A stretch of 64,000 nt of DNA from Exiguobacterium sp. J17977 (GCF_018616375.1 NZ_JAEQBB010000002.1:372001-436000), one strand, 5' to 3'; positions 40,006 to 50,182 are shown, counted from the first letter of the stretch. Translations and numbers: made by a program. The notes: generated by a model not told the origin, from the sequence alone.

Positions 40006-40785
40006 TTACAGTCCGGCGTATTGCCGGTTGAATTCGATTAACGCCTCTTTCGCCGCGAGCTGTTCGGCCTCTTTTTTCGACCGACCGATGCCTTCCCCGA
40101 CGATATCGTCGGACAGACGGGCATGGGCGACGAACTCCCGGCTATGGGCCGGGCCGCGCTCTTCGATAATCGTGTACGAGACCGGGCCGAGCCCTTCACG
40201 TTGCACGCTCTCTTGAAGCTGACTCTTATAATCGGTCTGTTCTTCAAACACACCGGCTAAGACTTTCGGAAAAACCGCTTCGGCGAGGAACTGTTCGACT
40301 GGTTCAATCCCTTGGTCAAGATAGAGTGCACCGATGTAAGATTCGAACACATCGGCGAGTAACGCCGGACGCTTGCGACCGCCGGTTAACTCTTCGCCTT
40401 TCCCAAGCAAGATAAAATCAGAGAAAGCATAGGCTTCCGCGAAGTTGACGAGCGATGGCTCACAGACGATGGCCGCCCGCAACTTCGTTAATTCCCCCTC
40501 GGAGCGCTCCGGATACGTCTCATACAAAAATCGAGACACCGTCAACTCGAGCACCGCATCGCCTAAAAACTCTAAGCGTTCATTGTCTTTTTTCAGACCG
40601 CGTTGTTCGTTGACGTATGAGGAGTGGGTGAACGCTTGCATCAATAAGTCTTGATTTGTAAATCGAACGGATAACCGTTCTTCAAGTGTCTTGAACTGCT
40701 CGAGAATGCGAGACCGTTCGAGCTCATTTCGTCGGCGTCGCTGCGCCGACACTTGACGGTCAAACCGTCGCTTGTCCTTTGTCAT
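40006..40785 (-). CDS. rnc: Ribonuclease III
   Basis: RNase III cuts double-stranded RNA in rRNA and mRNA processing. The start at 40785 ([11 protein letters not shown]) follows GGAGGGAACT and gives 259 residues. The signature [10 protein letters not shown] is at 69-78, with D145 and E148 in [10 protein letters not shown]; the double-stranded RNA-binding domain covers about 185-255. It follows acpP across a long hairpin. Confidence 0.96.
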   Translation of the reverse strand: MTKDKRRFDRQVSAQRRRRNELERSRILEQFKTLEERLSVRFTNQDLLMQAFTHSSYVNEQRGLKKDNERLEFLGDAVLELTVSRFLYETYPERSEGELTKLRAAIVCEPSLVNFAEAYAFSDFILLGKGEELTGGRKRPALLADVFESYIGALYLDQGIEPVEQFLAEAVFPKVLAGVFEEQTDYKSQLQESVQREGLGPVSYTIIEERGPAHSREFVAHARLSDDIVGEGIGRSKKEAEQLAAKEALIEFNRQYAGL

Positions 40786-40806
40786 AGTTCCCTCCGTGAA
40801 TAAGCA

Positions 40807-40838
40807 CAAGCCCACCGCTCATGACGAGCGGTGGGAGG
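40807..40838 (-). other. Hairpin between acpP and rnc without a T run
   Basis: Ten perfect pairs (CCCACCGCTC with GAGCGGTGGG) plus four outer pairs across a bulge form a strong stem shortly before the rnc start. The absence of a T run argues against a normal terminator; processing or attenuation is possible. Confidence 0.7.
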
Positions 40839-40843
40839 CTTGA

Positions 40844-41083
40844 TTACAATTTAGTTTCGATGTAAGCGACAACGTCGCCGACAGTTGCGAGTTTCTCTGC
40901 ATCTTCGTCTTCGATTGTGATATCGAACTTGTCTTCAAGGTCCATGACCATTTCCATCACTTCGAGCGAATCCGCGCCGAGGTCATCTTTGAATGATTTG
41001 TCGGCTGTGATCTCAGATACATCTTTCCCGAGTTTCTCTGCCACTGCTGCTTGTACGTCTACTAAGATTTGTTCTGTTGTCAT
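40844..41083 (-). CDS. acpP: Acyl carrier protein
   Basis: ACP carries growing fatty acyl chains on a phosphopantetheine arm. The 79-residue acidic protein has the attachment Ser39 in DLGADSLEV. GGAGGGATTTTATC precedes the ATG. It is the last gene of the fapR cluster and also has its own promoter, consistent with high demand. Confidence 0.98.
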   Translation of the reverse strand: MTTEQILVDVQAAVAEKLGKDVSEITADKSFKDDLGADSLEVMEMVMDLEDKFDITIEDEDAEKLATVGDVVAYIETKL

Positions 41084-41104
41084 GATAAAATCCCTCCAAA
41101 TTAA

Positions 41105-41133
41105 AGTATATAAAATGTGATTCGATTGGTAAA
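41105..41133 (-). promoter_or_regulatory. Putative sigma-A promoter of acpP
   Basis: TTTACC (41128-41133) and TATACT (41105-41110) are 17 bases apart in the fabG-acpP gap, just ahead of the acpP start. Confidence 0.6.
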
Positions 41134-41142
41134 GTTCTGATT

Positions 41143-41883
41143 TTAAGCCATCGTCATCCCACCGTCAACGGCGATCGTCTGACCCGTCACGTAAGCCGCT
41201 TGGTGGGAAGCGAGGAATGAAACGACGTTCGCCACGTCCTCGACTTGGCCGAAACGGTTGAACGGGATTTGCCCGAGCGTCGCCTCACGTTGGGCGTCGG
41301 TCAAGGCATCAGTCATGTCCGTCTGGATGAATCCAGGGCAGACGGCGTTCACCGTGACATGGCGTCCGGCGAGTTCACGCGCGACCGATTTAGTCAAGCC
41401 GATGAGCCCGGCTTTGGCGGCCGCATAGTTCGCCTGTCCGGCATTGCCCGTGATGCCGACGACCGAGGCGATATTGATGATACGACCCGACTTCGATTTC
41501 AAGAGCGTCCGCGTCGCAGCTTGCGACGTCAAGAATGCACCTTTCAAGTTCGTCGACAGGACATCGTCAAAATCGGCCTCTTTCATGCGCATGAGCAGTC
41601 CGTCACGCGTGATGCCCGCATTGTTGACGAGGCAATCGATACGGCCGAACGTGTCGACCGTCGTCTTGATGAGCGCCTTCACGTCATCCGCGTTCGAGAC
41701 GTCCGCTTTGACGGCGATCGCCTCGCCCCCGTTCGCTTCAATCTCACTGACGACAGCCTTTGCTTTCTCAACACTACCCGAGTAATTCACGACGACCCGA
41801 AAGCCGTCTTCCCCTAAACGCTTCGCGATGGCGGCCCCGATCCCCCGGGATGCGCCTGTCACGATTGCAACTTGGTCATGCAC
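41143..41883 (-). CDS. fabG: 3-oxoacyl-ACP reductase FabG
   Basis: FabG reduces 3-oxoacyl-ACP with NADPH in fatty acid elongation. The 246 residues carry the cofactor motif TGASRGIG (9-16), NNAG, and the catalytic S140, Y153 and K157. The start is a GTG at 41883 after AGGAGAAGTAC. It overlaps fabD by 8 bases. Confidence 0.96.
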   Translation of the reverse strand: MHDQVAIVTGASRGIGAAIAKRLGEDGFRVVVNYSGSVEKAKAVVSEIEANGGEAIAVKADVSNADDVKALIKTTVDTFGRIDCLVNNAGITRDGLLMRMKEADFDDVLSTNLKGAFLTSQAATRTLLKSKSGRIINIASVVGITGNAGQANYAAAKAGLIGLTKSVARELAGRHVTVNAVCPGFIQTDMTDALTDAQREATLGQIPFNRFGQVEDVANVVSFLASHQAAYVTGQTIAVDGGMTMA

Positions 41884-42796
41884 GTACTTCTCCTCCTAAC
41901 GCGGCCACCTCTTCGAGCGTCGTCGCCTGTTTGATCGTCACGTTCGCATCGATTCGCTTGATGAGACCTGACAATGGCGACGTCGGACCGAATTCGATGA
42001 ACGTGTCGACGCCAGCGTCAATCGCTTTGCGGACACATGCCTCGAATCGGACCGAGGCGTACAGTTGCTCGGTGAGGAGTGCTTTCAATTTCTCCGGGTC
42101 GGTATGCAAATCGGCATCGACGTTCGAGATGATCCCGATCGCCGCCGGCTTGAACGGTGACGAGGCGAGCACGTCCTTGAACCGTGTCGCGGCTGGCATC
42201 ATGTACGAGCTGTGGAACGCTCCAGAGACGTTGAGCGGCAAGACGCGTTTCGCGCCGGCCTGTTTCAATTCCGTCTCGGCTTGTTTGACGGCGTCGACGT
42301 GTCCCGAGATGACGAACTGACCCGGACAGTTGTAGTTGGCGATTTGTACAAGGTTTCCGCTAGCACTGATTTTCTCCGTCACATGGAACGCCTCGTCGAC
42401 ATCGGTCATCCCGATGACGGCTGCCATCGTCCCATCCTTCACTTCTGACATGAGCTTACCGCGTTCGTGGACGAGCACGCTCGCCTCTTCCAAATCGATG
42501 ACGCCGGCGATGACGAGTGCCGCATATTCTCCGACGCTGTGACCGATCACCATGTCTGGCGCGGCCCCTGTTTTGGCGTGAGCTTGTGCGAGTGATGCCG
42601 CATGCGCCACGATGGCCGGTTGGGCCAGTTCTGTCCGTTGAAGCTCTTCTTTTGATCCTGCCGCCATGGCGTCGAGTAAATCAAATCCGAGGCGACGGCT
42701 GATCGCGTGCAGTTGTTCAGGATTGTCGAGGAACGTTTGGCCCATGCCGACGGCTTGTGACCCTTGTCCTGGAAATACCCATGCTGTTTTCCCCAT
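41876..42796 (-). CDS. fabD: Malonyl-CoA-ACP transacylase FabD
   Basis: FabD loads malonyl groups onto ACP. The 306 residues include the nucleophile S87 in [10 protein letters not shown], and the start [19 protein letters not shown] is typical. AAGGTGAGTAC precedes the ATG. It sits between plsX and fabG. Confidence 0.96.
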   Translation of the reverse strand: MGKTAWVFPGQGSQAVGMGQTFLDNPEQLHAISRRLGFDLLDAMAAGSKEELQRTELAQPAIVAHAASLAQAHAKTGAAPDMVIGHSVGEYAALVIAGVIDLEEASVLVHERGKLMSEVKDGTMAAVIGMTDVDEAFHVTEKISASGNLVQIANYNCPGQFVISGHVDAVKQAETELKQAGAKRVLPLNVSGAFHSSYMMPAATRFKDVLASSPFKPAAIGIISNVDADLHTDPEKLKALLTEQLYASVRFEACVRKAIDAGVDTFIEFGPTSPLSGLIKRIDANVTIKQATTLEEVAALGGEVRA

Positions 42797-42814
42797 GTAC
42801 TCACCTTCTTTAAA

Positions 42815-43804
42815 TTAGTTTATGGCTTTGGCTTGCTTGATCTTCGCGACGACGTCGTGATCGACCATGATTTTCGCCTGTTTGAGCGCGCTCATGATGG
42901 CGAGCGCATCGCTCGAACCGTGCGCTTTAATGACCGGGGCGTTGATGCCGAATAAACCGGCTCCACCGTGTTCCCGATAATCTAATGTTTGTTTCAATCG
43001 TTTCAACTTCGGTTTTAAGACGAGAGCGGCGAGCTTCGAGACGAAATCGCTCGTGAACTGCTCTTTCATCATCTTCATGAGCATCGATGACGAGCCTTCG
43101 ACACCTTTAAGCAAAATGTTTCCGGCAAACCCTTCGGTGACGATGACGTCCACGTCACCGGACATCGCCTCACGTGCTTCCACGTTGCCGACAAAGTGGA
43201 CCGGTGCTTGTTCAAGGAGGGGGTACGCCTCTTTCGTGAGGGCGTTTCCTTTCCCAGCCTCGGTCCCGATGTTCAGTAGCGCGACGCGCGGACGTTTGAC
43301 GCCGCGGACGTGCTCTGCGTAGAGCGAGCCCATGATCGCATAGTCGACCAAGTGCTCAGGCTTCGCGTCCGGGTTGGCCCCGACGTCTAAAATGACGACA
43401 CCGCTACCCGTATATGTAGGGAACGTAGGTGACAACGCGGGACGCTCGATGCCGGGAATCCGTCCGATGACGAACAGTGACGCCGCCATGAGGGCGCCGG
43501 TATTCCCGGCCGAGACGAGGGCGTCGGCCTCTCCGTCTTTGACGAGTTTGGCCGCCACGACGAGCGAGCTGTCCTTTTTACGGCGGACGGCCCGGACCGG
43601 TTCGTCGTCTCCGGTGATGACTTCACTTGCCGGAACGATTTTGATTCGCGGGTCGGTCAACCCATAAGAGGCGAGTTTGACCTCATCTCCGACTAAAAAC
43701 AGTTCCATCTGCTCATTCGGGAACGCGTCGGCAAACTGTTTGACGCCTTCCACGATCGCTTTCGGGGCATGATCCCCGCCCATTGCATCGATTGCTAATT
43801 TCAT
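42815..43804 (-). CDS. plsX: Phosphate acyltransferase PlsX
   Basis: PlsX makes acyl-phosphate from acyl-ACP, the first step of phosphatidic acid synthesis in most Gram-positives. The 329 residues start [20 protein letters not shown] and contain the expected internal segments ([31 protein letters not shown]). It overlaps the fapR stop by four bases and has a strong GGAGGAACAGGC. Confidence 0.96.
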   Translation of the reverse strand: MKLAIDAMGGDHAPKAIVEGVKQFADAFPNEQMELFLVGDEVKLASYGLTDPRIKIVPASEVITGDDEPVRAVRRKKDSSLVVAAKLVKDGEADALVSAGNTGALMAASLFVIGRIPGIERPALSPTFPTYTGSGVVILDVGANPDAKPEHLVDYAIMGSLYAEHVRGVKRPRVALLNIGTEAGKGNALTKEAYPLLEQAPVHFVGNVEAREAMSGDVDVIVTEGFAGNILLKGVEGSSSMLMKMMKEQFTSDFVSKLAALVLKPKLKRLKQTLDYREHGGAGLFGINAPVIKAHGSSDALAIMSALKQAKIMVDHDVVAKIKQAKAIN

Positions 43805-44370
43805 GCCTGTTCCTCCTCACCGCGACGATAGATTGTGAAGTCTCCGCTAAAGACACACTCTTCGCCGACATAACTATCCACTGTGACGTCCGTTCTTCCG
43901 TCCCGACGTAGTTTGATTACACGAGCCTTGGCAACGACTCGCTCTCCAAGATGGACCTGGCGACTAAACCGGATGTCCGCTTTAGTGGTCAACGCCAATT
44001 CATCGTTGATGAGCGCCACCGCTAACGAGTTGGCCTGGGCGAACAATACGTGTCCCCGGGCAATCTCATTGCGGCTAAAGACGTGTTCTCTCTCAATGTC
44101 GAAAACCGAGATGGCCGATTCATCGAGCTTCAAGTCAATCATATCACCGATGACCTCGCTCATGGCGAGCGACTTCACTTCATCGAGGTGTTCTGAGGCA
44201 ACGTGCTTGATCCGTTCTCTCACTTCCGGAATCTTTAACTCCATCCGGTCGAGCCGAATCGTTTGAATACTGACGGCAAACTGTTTCGACAGCTCTTCGT
44301 CTTTGATGAACGGGTTGCGATCAATCGTTTCTTGCAATAAGCGTTGCCGCTCTTTCTTAGGTACCCGCAT
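43801..44370 (-). CDS. fapR: Fatty acid/phospholipid regulator FapR
   Basis: FapR represses lipid genes and is released by malonyl-CoA. The 189 residues have an N-terminal DeoR-like helix-turn-helix (about 15-45, [17 protein letters not shown]) and a hot-dog ligand domain (about 75-185). GGAGGGAACTGA precedes the ATG. It heads its own regulon, and a FapR box overlaps the start of its transcript. Confidence 0.96.
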   Translation of the reverse strand: MRVPKKERQRLLQETIDRNPFIKDEELSKQFAVSIQTIRLDRMELKIPEVRERIKHVASEHLDEVKSLAMSEVIGDMIDLKLDESAISVFDIEREHVFSRNEIARGHVLFAQANSLAVALINDELALTTKADIRFSRQVHLGERVVAKARVIKLRRDGRTDVTVDSYVGEECVFSGDFTIYRRGEEEQA

Positions 44371-44402
44371 TCAGTTCCCTCCTAAACTCTATGCTAAAGA
44401 AC

Positions 44403-44419
44403 TTAATACCTGGTACTAA
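44403..44419 (+). promoter_or_regulatory. FapR operator
   Basis: TTAATACCTGGTACTAA is close to the B. subtilis FapR operator TTAGTACCTGATACTAA and is a near-perfect inverted repeat. It lies immediately downstream of the -10 element of the fapR promoter, where a repressor would block transcription. Confidence 0.88.
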
Positions 44420-44423
44420 TAGC

Positions 44424-44452
44424 AGTATATATTCTTTAGATGTTATTTTCAA
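44424..44452 (-). promoter_or_regulatory. Sigma-A promoter of the fapR operon
   Basis: TTGAAA (44447-44452) and TATACT (44424-44429) are 17 bases apart, directly before the FapR box and 10 bases after the recG stop. Confidence 0.85.
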
Positions 44453-44462
44453 GTGTTGTTTG

Positions 44463-46493
44463 TCATTCCAATCGTTCTCCGACGAGTAAGTCGAGTCGTT
44501 TCAAATACTGCCGGAGCGGGGCATACGTCGCCTCGTGCCAAAACGCCTCGCTCCCGAGCAGACGGACGGCGTCTTGCATCGCCACTTCCATCACTTTTAA
44601 ATCAAGTACCGGATCGGCGACGCGGAAGCTCGGCAGACCGCTCTGGGCCGTCCCAAAGAAGTCACCGGCCCCGCGGAGTTCCAAGTCTTTCTCGGCCAGC
44701 ACGAATCCGTCGTTCGTCTCGGTCATCGTCTTTAAACGAAGTTTCCCGACGTCGGACTTTGGATCCCCTACCAATATACAATAAGATTGATCGGCGCCTC
44801 GACCGACACGCCCGCGCAGCTGGTGCAGTTGCGCCAAGCCGAATCGTTCGGCGTCGTGGATGATGATGAGCGAGGCGTTCGGCACGTTCACCCCGACCTC
44901 GACGACCGTCGTCGAGACGAGGATTTGGAGGGCGTTGCTAGCGAACGCCTTCATGACCTCGTCCTTCTCGGTGCTCGACAGTTTACCGTGCATGAGACCG
45001 ACCGCGTAATTCGGGAAACGCTCCCGTAACATGTCATAGAGCGCGGTCGCACTCTCGACTTCGAGCGTGTCCGATTCCTCGATGAGCGGCGCGATGACGT
45101 ACGCTTGACGTCCGAGGGCGAGCTCACGGTTCACCATCGCATGGACCCGGTCGATTTGATCGGTCTTAGCCCAATACGTCTCTATCGGCTTCCGGCCGGC
45201 CGGCATCTCATCAATCGTCGAGACGTCCATCTCCCCGAAAGCGCTGATGGCGAGCGTGCGTGGAATCGGCGTCGCCGTCATATAGAGCACGTCGGCGAGC
45301 TCCGCCTTGTCACGGAGCATCTTCCGCTGTTCGACCCCGAACCGGTGCTGCTCATCGGTGATCGCCAGATGCAGACGTGAAAACTCGACAGGTCCTTGAA
45401 TCAAGGCGTGCGTCCCGACGATGATATCGACGTCGCCGTCTTTAATCGCCTGAAGCAATTCGTTCCGGGCCTTGCCTTTGACCGAACTCGTCAGTAGCCC
45501 GACGCGTATGCCATACGGTTCGAACAGCGCCTGCAACGAGGCGAGATGCTGTTCGGCCAAAATCTCCGTCGGGACCATGAGTGCCCCTTGATAGCCGGCG
45601 CACACCGTCGCATACAAGGCGATCGCGGCAACGACTGTCTTTCCGCTCCCGACATCCCCTTGTAACAACCGATTCATCCGTTCTGGCTTTTCTAAATCGC
45701 CGACGATCTCCCGGATGACGCGCGTCTGTGCCCCTGTCAACGGGAATGCGAGCTGTTTGACGAACTCGTTTAACCGCTGCTTGTCGAGCGTGAGCGCGCG
45801 CCCTTTCCCCGCCCGCTCCATCTTACGGAACGCCTGGAGTTTCAATTGATAGAGCAGACACTCTTCATAGACGTAACTTCGGCGTGCCTGTTTATACGTC
45901 TCGACAGAATCAGGGAAATGCATCCCTTTCAACATCGTCTCCCGGTCCTCGAGACGATAACGTTGCCGAATCGATTCGGGCAGGCGATTCTCGAACGAGG
46001 TCGTCTGTTCGAATGCGAGTTTGACGATGCGTCCGAAATTCTTTTGGGTCAGTCCGGCCCGGAGCGAATAAATCGGTTGCAACCCATCCGAGAGCTCACC
46101 GAACTCGAGGTCGGTCGCACTGATCGTCATCCGGTTCATATCCCATTTCCCTTTGACCGTCACCGTGGCGCCGAGTGCGAGCTTATCTTTATAAAAGGCC
46201 CGGTTGAACATCGTCACGTGGACGACATAACGCTCCTCGAGCAACAGGCGGAATTGGAGCCGGTTCTTGCCTTTGCTGTAATAGCGCACGAGCGGTGCCG
46301 CCTGGACGGTGCCGCTCCATTTGACGAGGTCGCCGTGGATGGCCGTCGTCACCGTGCCGCTATTATAATTTTCATAACGAAACGGGACGTGCTCCAGCAC
46401 GTCCTCGATTCGTTCGAGACCCATCGTCTCTAATTTTTTGGCCATCTCTGGCCCGACCCCTTTCAGCGTCGTCAACGCCTCACTTCTGGACAT
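44463..46493 (-). CDS. recG: ATP-dependent DNA helicase RecG
   Basis: RecG remodels stalled forks and branched DNA. The start at 46493 (MSRSEALTTLKGVG) after GGAGAGAAAG gives 676 residues and overlaps sdaAA by 14 bases. A wedge/OB region (about 55-155) is followed by the helicase core: Walker A QGDVGSGKT, the DEQH box in AITDEQHRFG, TATPIPRTL and the QLRGRVGRG motif. Confidence 0.96.
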   Translation of the reverse strand: MSRSEALTTLKGVGPEMAKKLETMGLERIEDVLEHVPFRYENYNSGTVTTAIHGDLVKWSGTVQAAPLVRYYSKGKNRLQFRLLLEERYVVHVTMFNRAFYKDKLALGATVTVKGKWDMNRMTISATDLEFGELSDGLQPIYSLRAGLTQKNFGRIVKLAFEQTTSFENRLPESIRQRYRLEDRETMLKGMHFPDSVETYKQARRSYVYEECLLYQLKLQAFRKMERAGKGRALTLDKQRLNEFVKQLAFPLTGAQTRVIREIVGDLEKPERMNRLLQGDVGSGKTVVAAIALYATVCAGYQGALMVPTEILAEQHLASLQALFEPYGIRVGLLTSSVKGKARNELLQAIKDGDVDIIVGTHALIQGPVEFSRLHLAITDEQHRFGVEQRKMLRDKAELADVLYMTATPIPRTLAISAFGEMDVSTIDEMPAGRKPIETYWAKTDQIDRVHAMVNRELALGRQAYVIAPLIEESDTLEVESATALYDMLRERFPNYAVGLMHGKLSSTEKDEVMKAFASNALQILVSTTVVEVGVNVPNASLIIIHDAERFGLAQLHQLRGRVGRGADQSYCILVGDPKSDVGKLRLKTMTETNDGFVLAEKDLELRGAGDFFGTAQSGLPSFRVADPVLDLKVMEVAMQDAVRLLGSEAFWHEATYAPLRQYLKRLDLLVGERLE

Positions 46494-47367
46494 TTTCTTT
46501 CTCTCCAAAGATGTTTCGTTCGAGACGGCGTGCCGTCGGCGTATTGGCGAGACCGCCACGCGCTGTCTCTTTCAATGCAGTCGGCATCATCTGGCCAATC
46601 TCATGCATCGCGGAGATGACCTCGTCGCATGGAATCCGTGACGTGATCCCGGCAAGGGCCATATCGGCCGCGACGATGGCGTTCGCCCCGCCCATGGCGT
46701 TCCGTTTGACGCACGGCACCTCGACGAGCCCTGCCACCGGGTCACAGACGAGACCGAGCATGTTTTTCAGTGCGATCGCAAACGCAGTCGCCGATTGTTC
46801 CGGCGTCCCGCCGGCCGCTTCGACGATGGCCGCGGCGGCCATCCCGGTCGCTGAGCCGACTTCGGCCTGACACCCACCAGCCGCTCCCGAAATCGAGGCG
46901 TTGTTGGCGACGACGAAACCGAACGCCCCTGATGTGAACAAGTAGCGGACCATCGCGTCACGGTCCATCTCTAGACGTTCTTTGACCGCAAACAACGTAC
47001 CCGGTACGACGCCGGCGCTTCCGGCGGTCGGGGTCGCGCAGATGCGTCCCATCGCCGCATTGACTTCATTCGTGCCAATCGCTTTTGCGACCGCATCTAA
47101 AATCAAGTCGCCGGCGAGTGATTTGCCGGAACGGATATAGTCGGTCATGAGCACGGCATCGTTCCCCGTCAGACCCGTCACGGACGTCACGCCTTCAAGT
47201 GCCCGGGCGACTGCTTCTTCCATCACTTCTAGATTGCGCTCCATCATGCCGACGACTTCTTCCCGCGTCGAGCGTCTGACGTGCACTTCTTGCTCGATCA
47301 TCACTTCTGAAATCGGGATGCCTCGCTCTGTTGCCGTTCTGACTAATTCTTCTACTGATTTAAACAT
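46480..47367 (-). CDS. sdaAA: L-serine dehydratase, alpha subunit
   Basis: The iron-sulfur subunit of L-serine dehydratase, which converts serine to pyruvate and ammonia. The 295 residues include CATPTAGSAGVVPG, GAAGGCQAEVGSA and the Cys in LVCDPVAGLVEVPC that hold the 4Fe-4S cluster. AAGGAGAAACCAAT precedes the ATG. It follows sdaAB by 12 bases. Confidence 0.95.
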   Translation of the reverse strand: MFKSVEELVRTATERGIPISEVMIEQEVHVRRSTREEVVGMMERNLEVMEEAVARALEGVTSVTGLTGNDAVLMTDYIRSGKSLAGDLILDAVAKAIGTNEVNAAMGRICATPTAGSAGVVPGTLFAVKERLEMDRDAMVRYLFTSGAFGFVVANNASISGAAGGCQAEVGSATGMAAAAIVEAAGGTPEQSATAFAIALKNMLGLVCDPVAGLVEVPCVKRNAMGGANAIVAADMALAGITSRIPCDEVISAMHEIGQMMPTALKETARGGLANTPTARRLERNIFGEKENVQK

Positions 47368-47379
47368 ATTGGTTTCTCC

Positions 47380-48042
47380 TTATTCCCCAAAGATGGCTAC
47401 CCGCTCGATTTGAGGTAACCGCTCAATTTCCGCTAACACGTCTTTTGATAGGTGTTCATCAATCTCAATCGCCATGAGCGCTTGCTTGCCTTTCTCGTGA
47501 CGACTCACTTCCATATGCCCGATATTTAACTCATGCCGGGCCAAGATGCCGGTCACGGCCGCGATCGCCCCGAAGCGATCGTGATGTAACACGACGAGTG
47601 CCGGGCCGCCACCTGACAGTTTGAGCGGGAATCCGTTCAACTCAGTGATTTCGATGGTCCCGCCGCCGATTGAAATCCCGACGATTTCAAACGTGCCGTC
47701 CTCATCCTCAAGGTGGACCCGGGCCGTGTTCGGGTGGTCCGTCAACGCATCGCTCGTCTCAAAGACGACCTCGATGCCGCGCTCACGCGCGATGTCGAGC
47801 GCTTGTGGGATTCGCAAATCGAACGTATCGAAGCCCATGATGCCGCCAACGATGGCGACATCGGTACCGTGCCCCCGATACGTATCGGCGAACGACCCAT
47901 AAAACGTGATGTGCGCGCGTCGTGGCGTTCGCCCGAACAACTTCCCAGCCATGAGACCGATGCGTGCGGCGCCGGCCGTATGCGAACTCGATGGACCGAC
48001 CATGACCGGACCGATGATATCAAACACACTGCGATATTTCAT
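47380..48042 (-). CDS. sdaAB: L-serine dehydratase, beta subunit
   Basis: The second subunit of the heteromeric serine dehydratase. The start at 48042 (MKYRSVFDIIGPVMVGPSSS) follows AAAGGGGG and gives 220 residues. The N-terminal GPVMVGPSSSHTAGAARIG motif is typical, and a C-terminal ACT domain (about 145-220) may sense serine. The yloV terminator ends right before it, so it should have its own promoter. Confidence 0.95.
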   Translation of the reverse strand: MKYRSVFDIIGPVMVGPSSSHTAGAARIGLMAGKLFGRTPRRAHITFYGSFADTYRGHGTDVAIVGGIMGFDTFDLRIPQALDIARERGIEVVFETSDALTDHPNTARVHLEDEDGTFEIVGISIGGGTIEITELNGFPLKLSGGGPALVVLHHDRFGAIAAVTGILARHELNIGHMEVSRHEKGKQALMAIEIDEHLSKDVLAEIERLPQIERVAIFGE

Positions 48043-48057
48043 CGCATTTCCCCCTTT

Positions 48058-48092
48058 CAAAAAAAACCTACCTTCATTATACAGAAGGTAGG
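48058..48092 (-). terminator. Rho-independent terminator after fakA
   Basis: A perfect 9-bp stem (CCTACCTTC with GAAGGTAGG), an 8-base loop TGTATAAT and at least eight T. The loop contains a consensus -10 hexamer. Confidence 0.93.
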
Positions 48093-48105
48093 GCTGAGTT
48101 ACAGC

Positions 48106-49797
48106 TTATTCCACACTAAAAATGTAGGAGTAGAGCGGTTGTTTCCCGTCATGGACCTCGATTTCAATCTCGTCGTTCTTCGACTCGATGTACGCCGAGA
48201 GTGCTGCGACGTCTTCTGCTGACGAACCTTCGCCCGTCAAAATCGTGATGATCTCGTCATCGGCGTCCACGAGCGCGTCGACAAGCGCTTTCGCCGCTTC
48301 GAGGCTCGAGGCCGATGAGGCGACGATTTTCTTCTCGGCGATTGCCATGTGATCGTCTTTACGAATCTCGACACCATCGATGCTCGTATCACGGACCGCA
48401 TACGTCACTTGACCAGACTTGACGGCGCTTGCCGCAGCCTTCATGACGCTCTCGTTCGTTTCCACATCCGCTTCCGGATTGAAAGCGATGGCTGCCGCGA
48501 GTCCTTGTGGCACCGTCTTCGTCGGAATGACCGAGACGCCGCAAGGTGCGACCGAGGCCGCTTGTTCAGCAGCCATGATGATGTTCGAGTTGTTCGGGAA
48601 GATGAAGACGTGATCCGCGTTGGCCGCTTCAATCGCCTTGACGATATCTTCCGTCGACGGGTTCATCGTCTGACCGCCCTCGATGACGTGGGCCGCCCCG
48701 AGTGAACGGAACAATTCGCTGACACCTTCGCCCATCGCGACCGTGACGATCGCGAACGGCGCTTTCGCCTTCGGAGCCGTCGGAGCAGCCGTTTGAACGC
48801 CGTGCTGGTTGACGCCATGCTCTTCTTCTAAGATGGTCGAGTGCTGTTGACGCATGTTCTCGATTTTGACAGCGACGAGTTCCCCGTACCGCTGTCCTTT
48901 CGTGATGACGTCACCTGGCGTCTCGACGTGAACGTGAACTTTGAGCAATTCTTCGTCTGCGACGACGAGGAGCGAGTCACCGAGTTCAGACAGTTCATTG
49001 CGGAACGCGTCCTCGTTGAACGGGTCGTCCTTCAATTTCTCGTCTTGGAACCGGACCATGATTTCCGTGCAATAGCCGAACTCGATGTCTTCCGTCGACA
49101 TGAATCCTTGCGCGGCATGGGCATGATGTTCAGCTTCGATGAGCGCATCCATGACCGGTGCATGTGGTTTCTCAAGTTCTTTGCCTTCGAGGCTCGCGAG
49201 GAACCCTTCATAAATGACGAGCAAGCCTTGACCGCCTGAATCGACGACGCCGACTTCTTTTAAGACCGGCAATAAATCCGGTGTCCGTTCGAGTGAAGCT
49301 TTCGCTTCGACGATCACGAGTTCCATGAACTCGTTGAAGTCGCTCGTCGACTCTGAAGCACGGAGCGCTTCGTCGGCCGCTTCACGAGCAACCGTCAAAA
49401 TCGTTCCTTCAACCGGTTTCATAACCGCCTTGTATGCCGTGTCGACGCCACGTTTCAACGCTTCGGCGAAATCGACTGTCGACACTTCTGTCTTTCCTTC
49501 GATCGCTTTACCGAAACCACGGAACAACTGGCTCAAAATAACACCGGAGTTCCCACGTGCGCCCATCAAGAGACCGCGCGCAAACTTCGATGAGACGTCA
49601 GCGATATTCGCCGAGTCAAGTGCGGCCACTTCTTTCGCACCTGATGTCATCGTCAAATTCATGTTCGTCCCCGTGTCGCCGTCCGGCACCGGGAAGACGT
49701 TAAGCGAATCTACATAATCCGCATTCTGGCTCAAGTTGGCTGCACCGTTCGCGATCATGTTCGCGAACACCAATCCATCTAAACGTTTTAAACCCAC
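48106..49797 (-). CDS. fakA: Fatty acid kinase ATP-binding subunit FakA (YloV)
   Basis: FakA is a DhaK/DhaL-like kinase that, with FakB, phosphorylates fatty acids for phospholipid synthesis. A GTG at 49797 (reading as VGLKRLDGLVFAN) is 7 bases after AGGAGG and gives 563 residues; an ATG at 49827 has no ribosome binding site. The DhaL-like N-terminal domain has NVFPVPDGDTGTNM; a middle and a C-terminal DegV-related domain follow. It lies after the Asp23-like gene, as in B. subtilis yloU-yloV. Confidence 0.92.
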   Translation of the reverse strand: MGLKRLDGLVFANMIANGAANLSQNADYVDSLNVFPVPDGDTGTNMNLTMTSGAKEVAALDSANIADVSSKFARGLLMGARGNSGVILSQLFRGFGKAIEGKTEVSTVDFAEALKRGVDTAYKAVMKPVEGTILTVAREAADEALRASESTSDFNEFMELVIVEAKASLERTPDLLPVLKEVGVVDSGGQGLLVIYEGFLASLEGKELEKPHAPVMDALIEAEHHAHAAQGFMSTEDIEFGYCTEIMVRFQDEKLKDDPFNEDAFRNELSELGDSLLVVADEELLKVHVHVETPGDVITKGQRYGELVAVKIENMRQQHSTILEEEHGVNQHGVQTAAPTAPKAKAPFAIVTVAMGEGVSELFRSLGAAHVIEGGQTMNPSTEDIVKAIEAANADHVFIFPNNSNIIMAAEQAASVAPCGVSVIPTKTVPQGLAAAIAFNPEADVETNESVMKAAASAVKSGQVTYAVRDTSIDGVEIRKDDHMAIAEKKIVASSASSLEAAKALVDALVDADDEIITILTGEGSSAEDVAALSAYIESKNDEIEIEVHDGKQPLYSYIFSVE

Positions 49798-49819
49798 ACC
49801 AAATCCTCCTTCGTTCTCG

Positions 49820-50182
49820 TCAGTCATTCGTCAGACGAACGCCTTGTACGAATATGTTTACCGACGAAACGTTTAATCCTAAAGTTTCACCGAGCGTGTA
49901 TTTTACACGGCTTTGCACGTTGTATGCGACTTCCGACACTTTCGTCCCGTAACTCACAATGATGTGCATGTCGATATGTACGTCTTCTCCATCTTGACGT
50001 ACGACCACGCCTCGGGCGTAGTTTTCACGTTTCAATAGTTCTGCGATCCCGTCTTTCAATTGAGCTTGAGACGCCATTCCCACAACGCCGAAACATTCCA
50101 TCGCCGCACCGCCTGCGAGTGTCGCGACCACGTCGTTCGTGATGTCAATATTGCCATATGTTGTCTTCATTTCAATTGCCAT
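49820..50182 (-). CDS. yloU: Asp23 family protein YloU
   Basis: A 120-residue Asp23/alkaline shock family protein (DVVATLAGGAAMECFGVVGMA; GEDVHIDMHIIVSYG; VSEVAYNVQSRVKY). These small proteins are often membrane-associated stress or envelope factors. AGGAGGCTACTCCAT precedes the ATG. It is read together with fakA from a strong promoter divergent from rpmB. Confidence 0.92.
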   Translation of the reverse strand: MAIEMKTTYGNIDITNDVVATLAGGAAMECFGVVGMASQAQLKDGIAELLKRENYARGVVVRQDGEDVHIDMHIIVSYGTKVSEVAYNVQSRVKYTLGETLGLNVSSVNIFVQGVRLTND

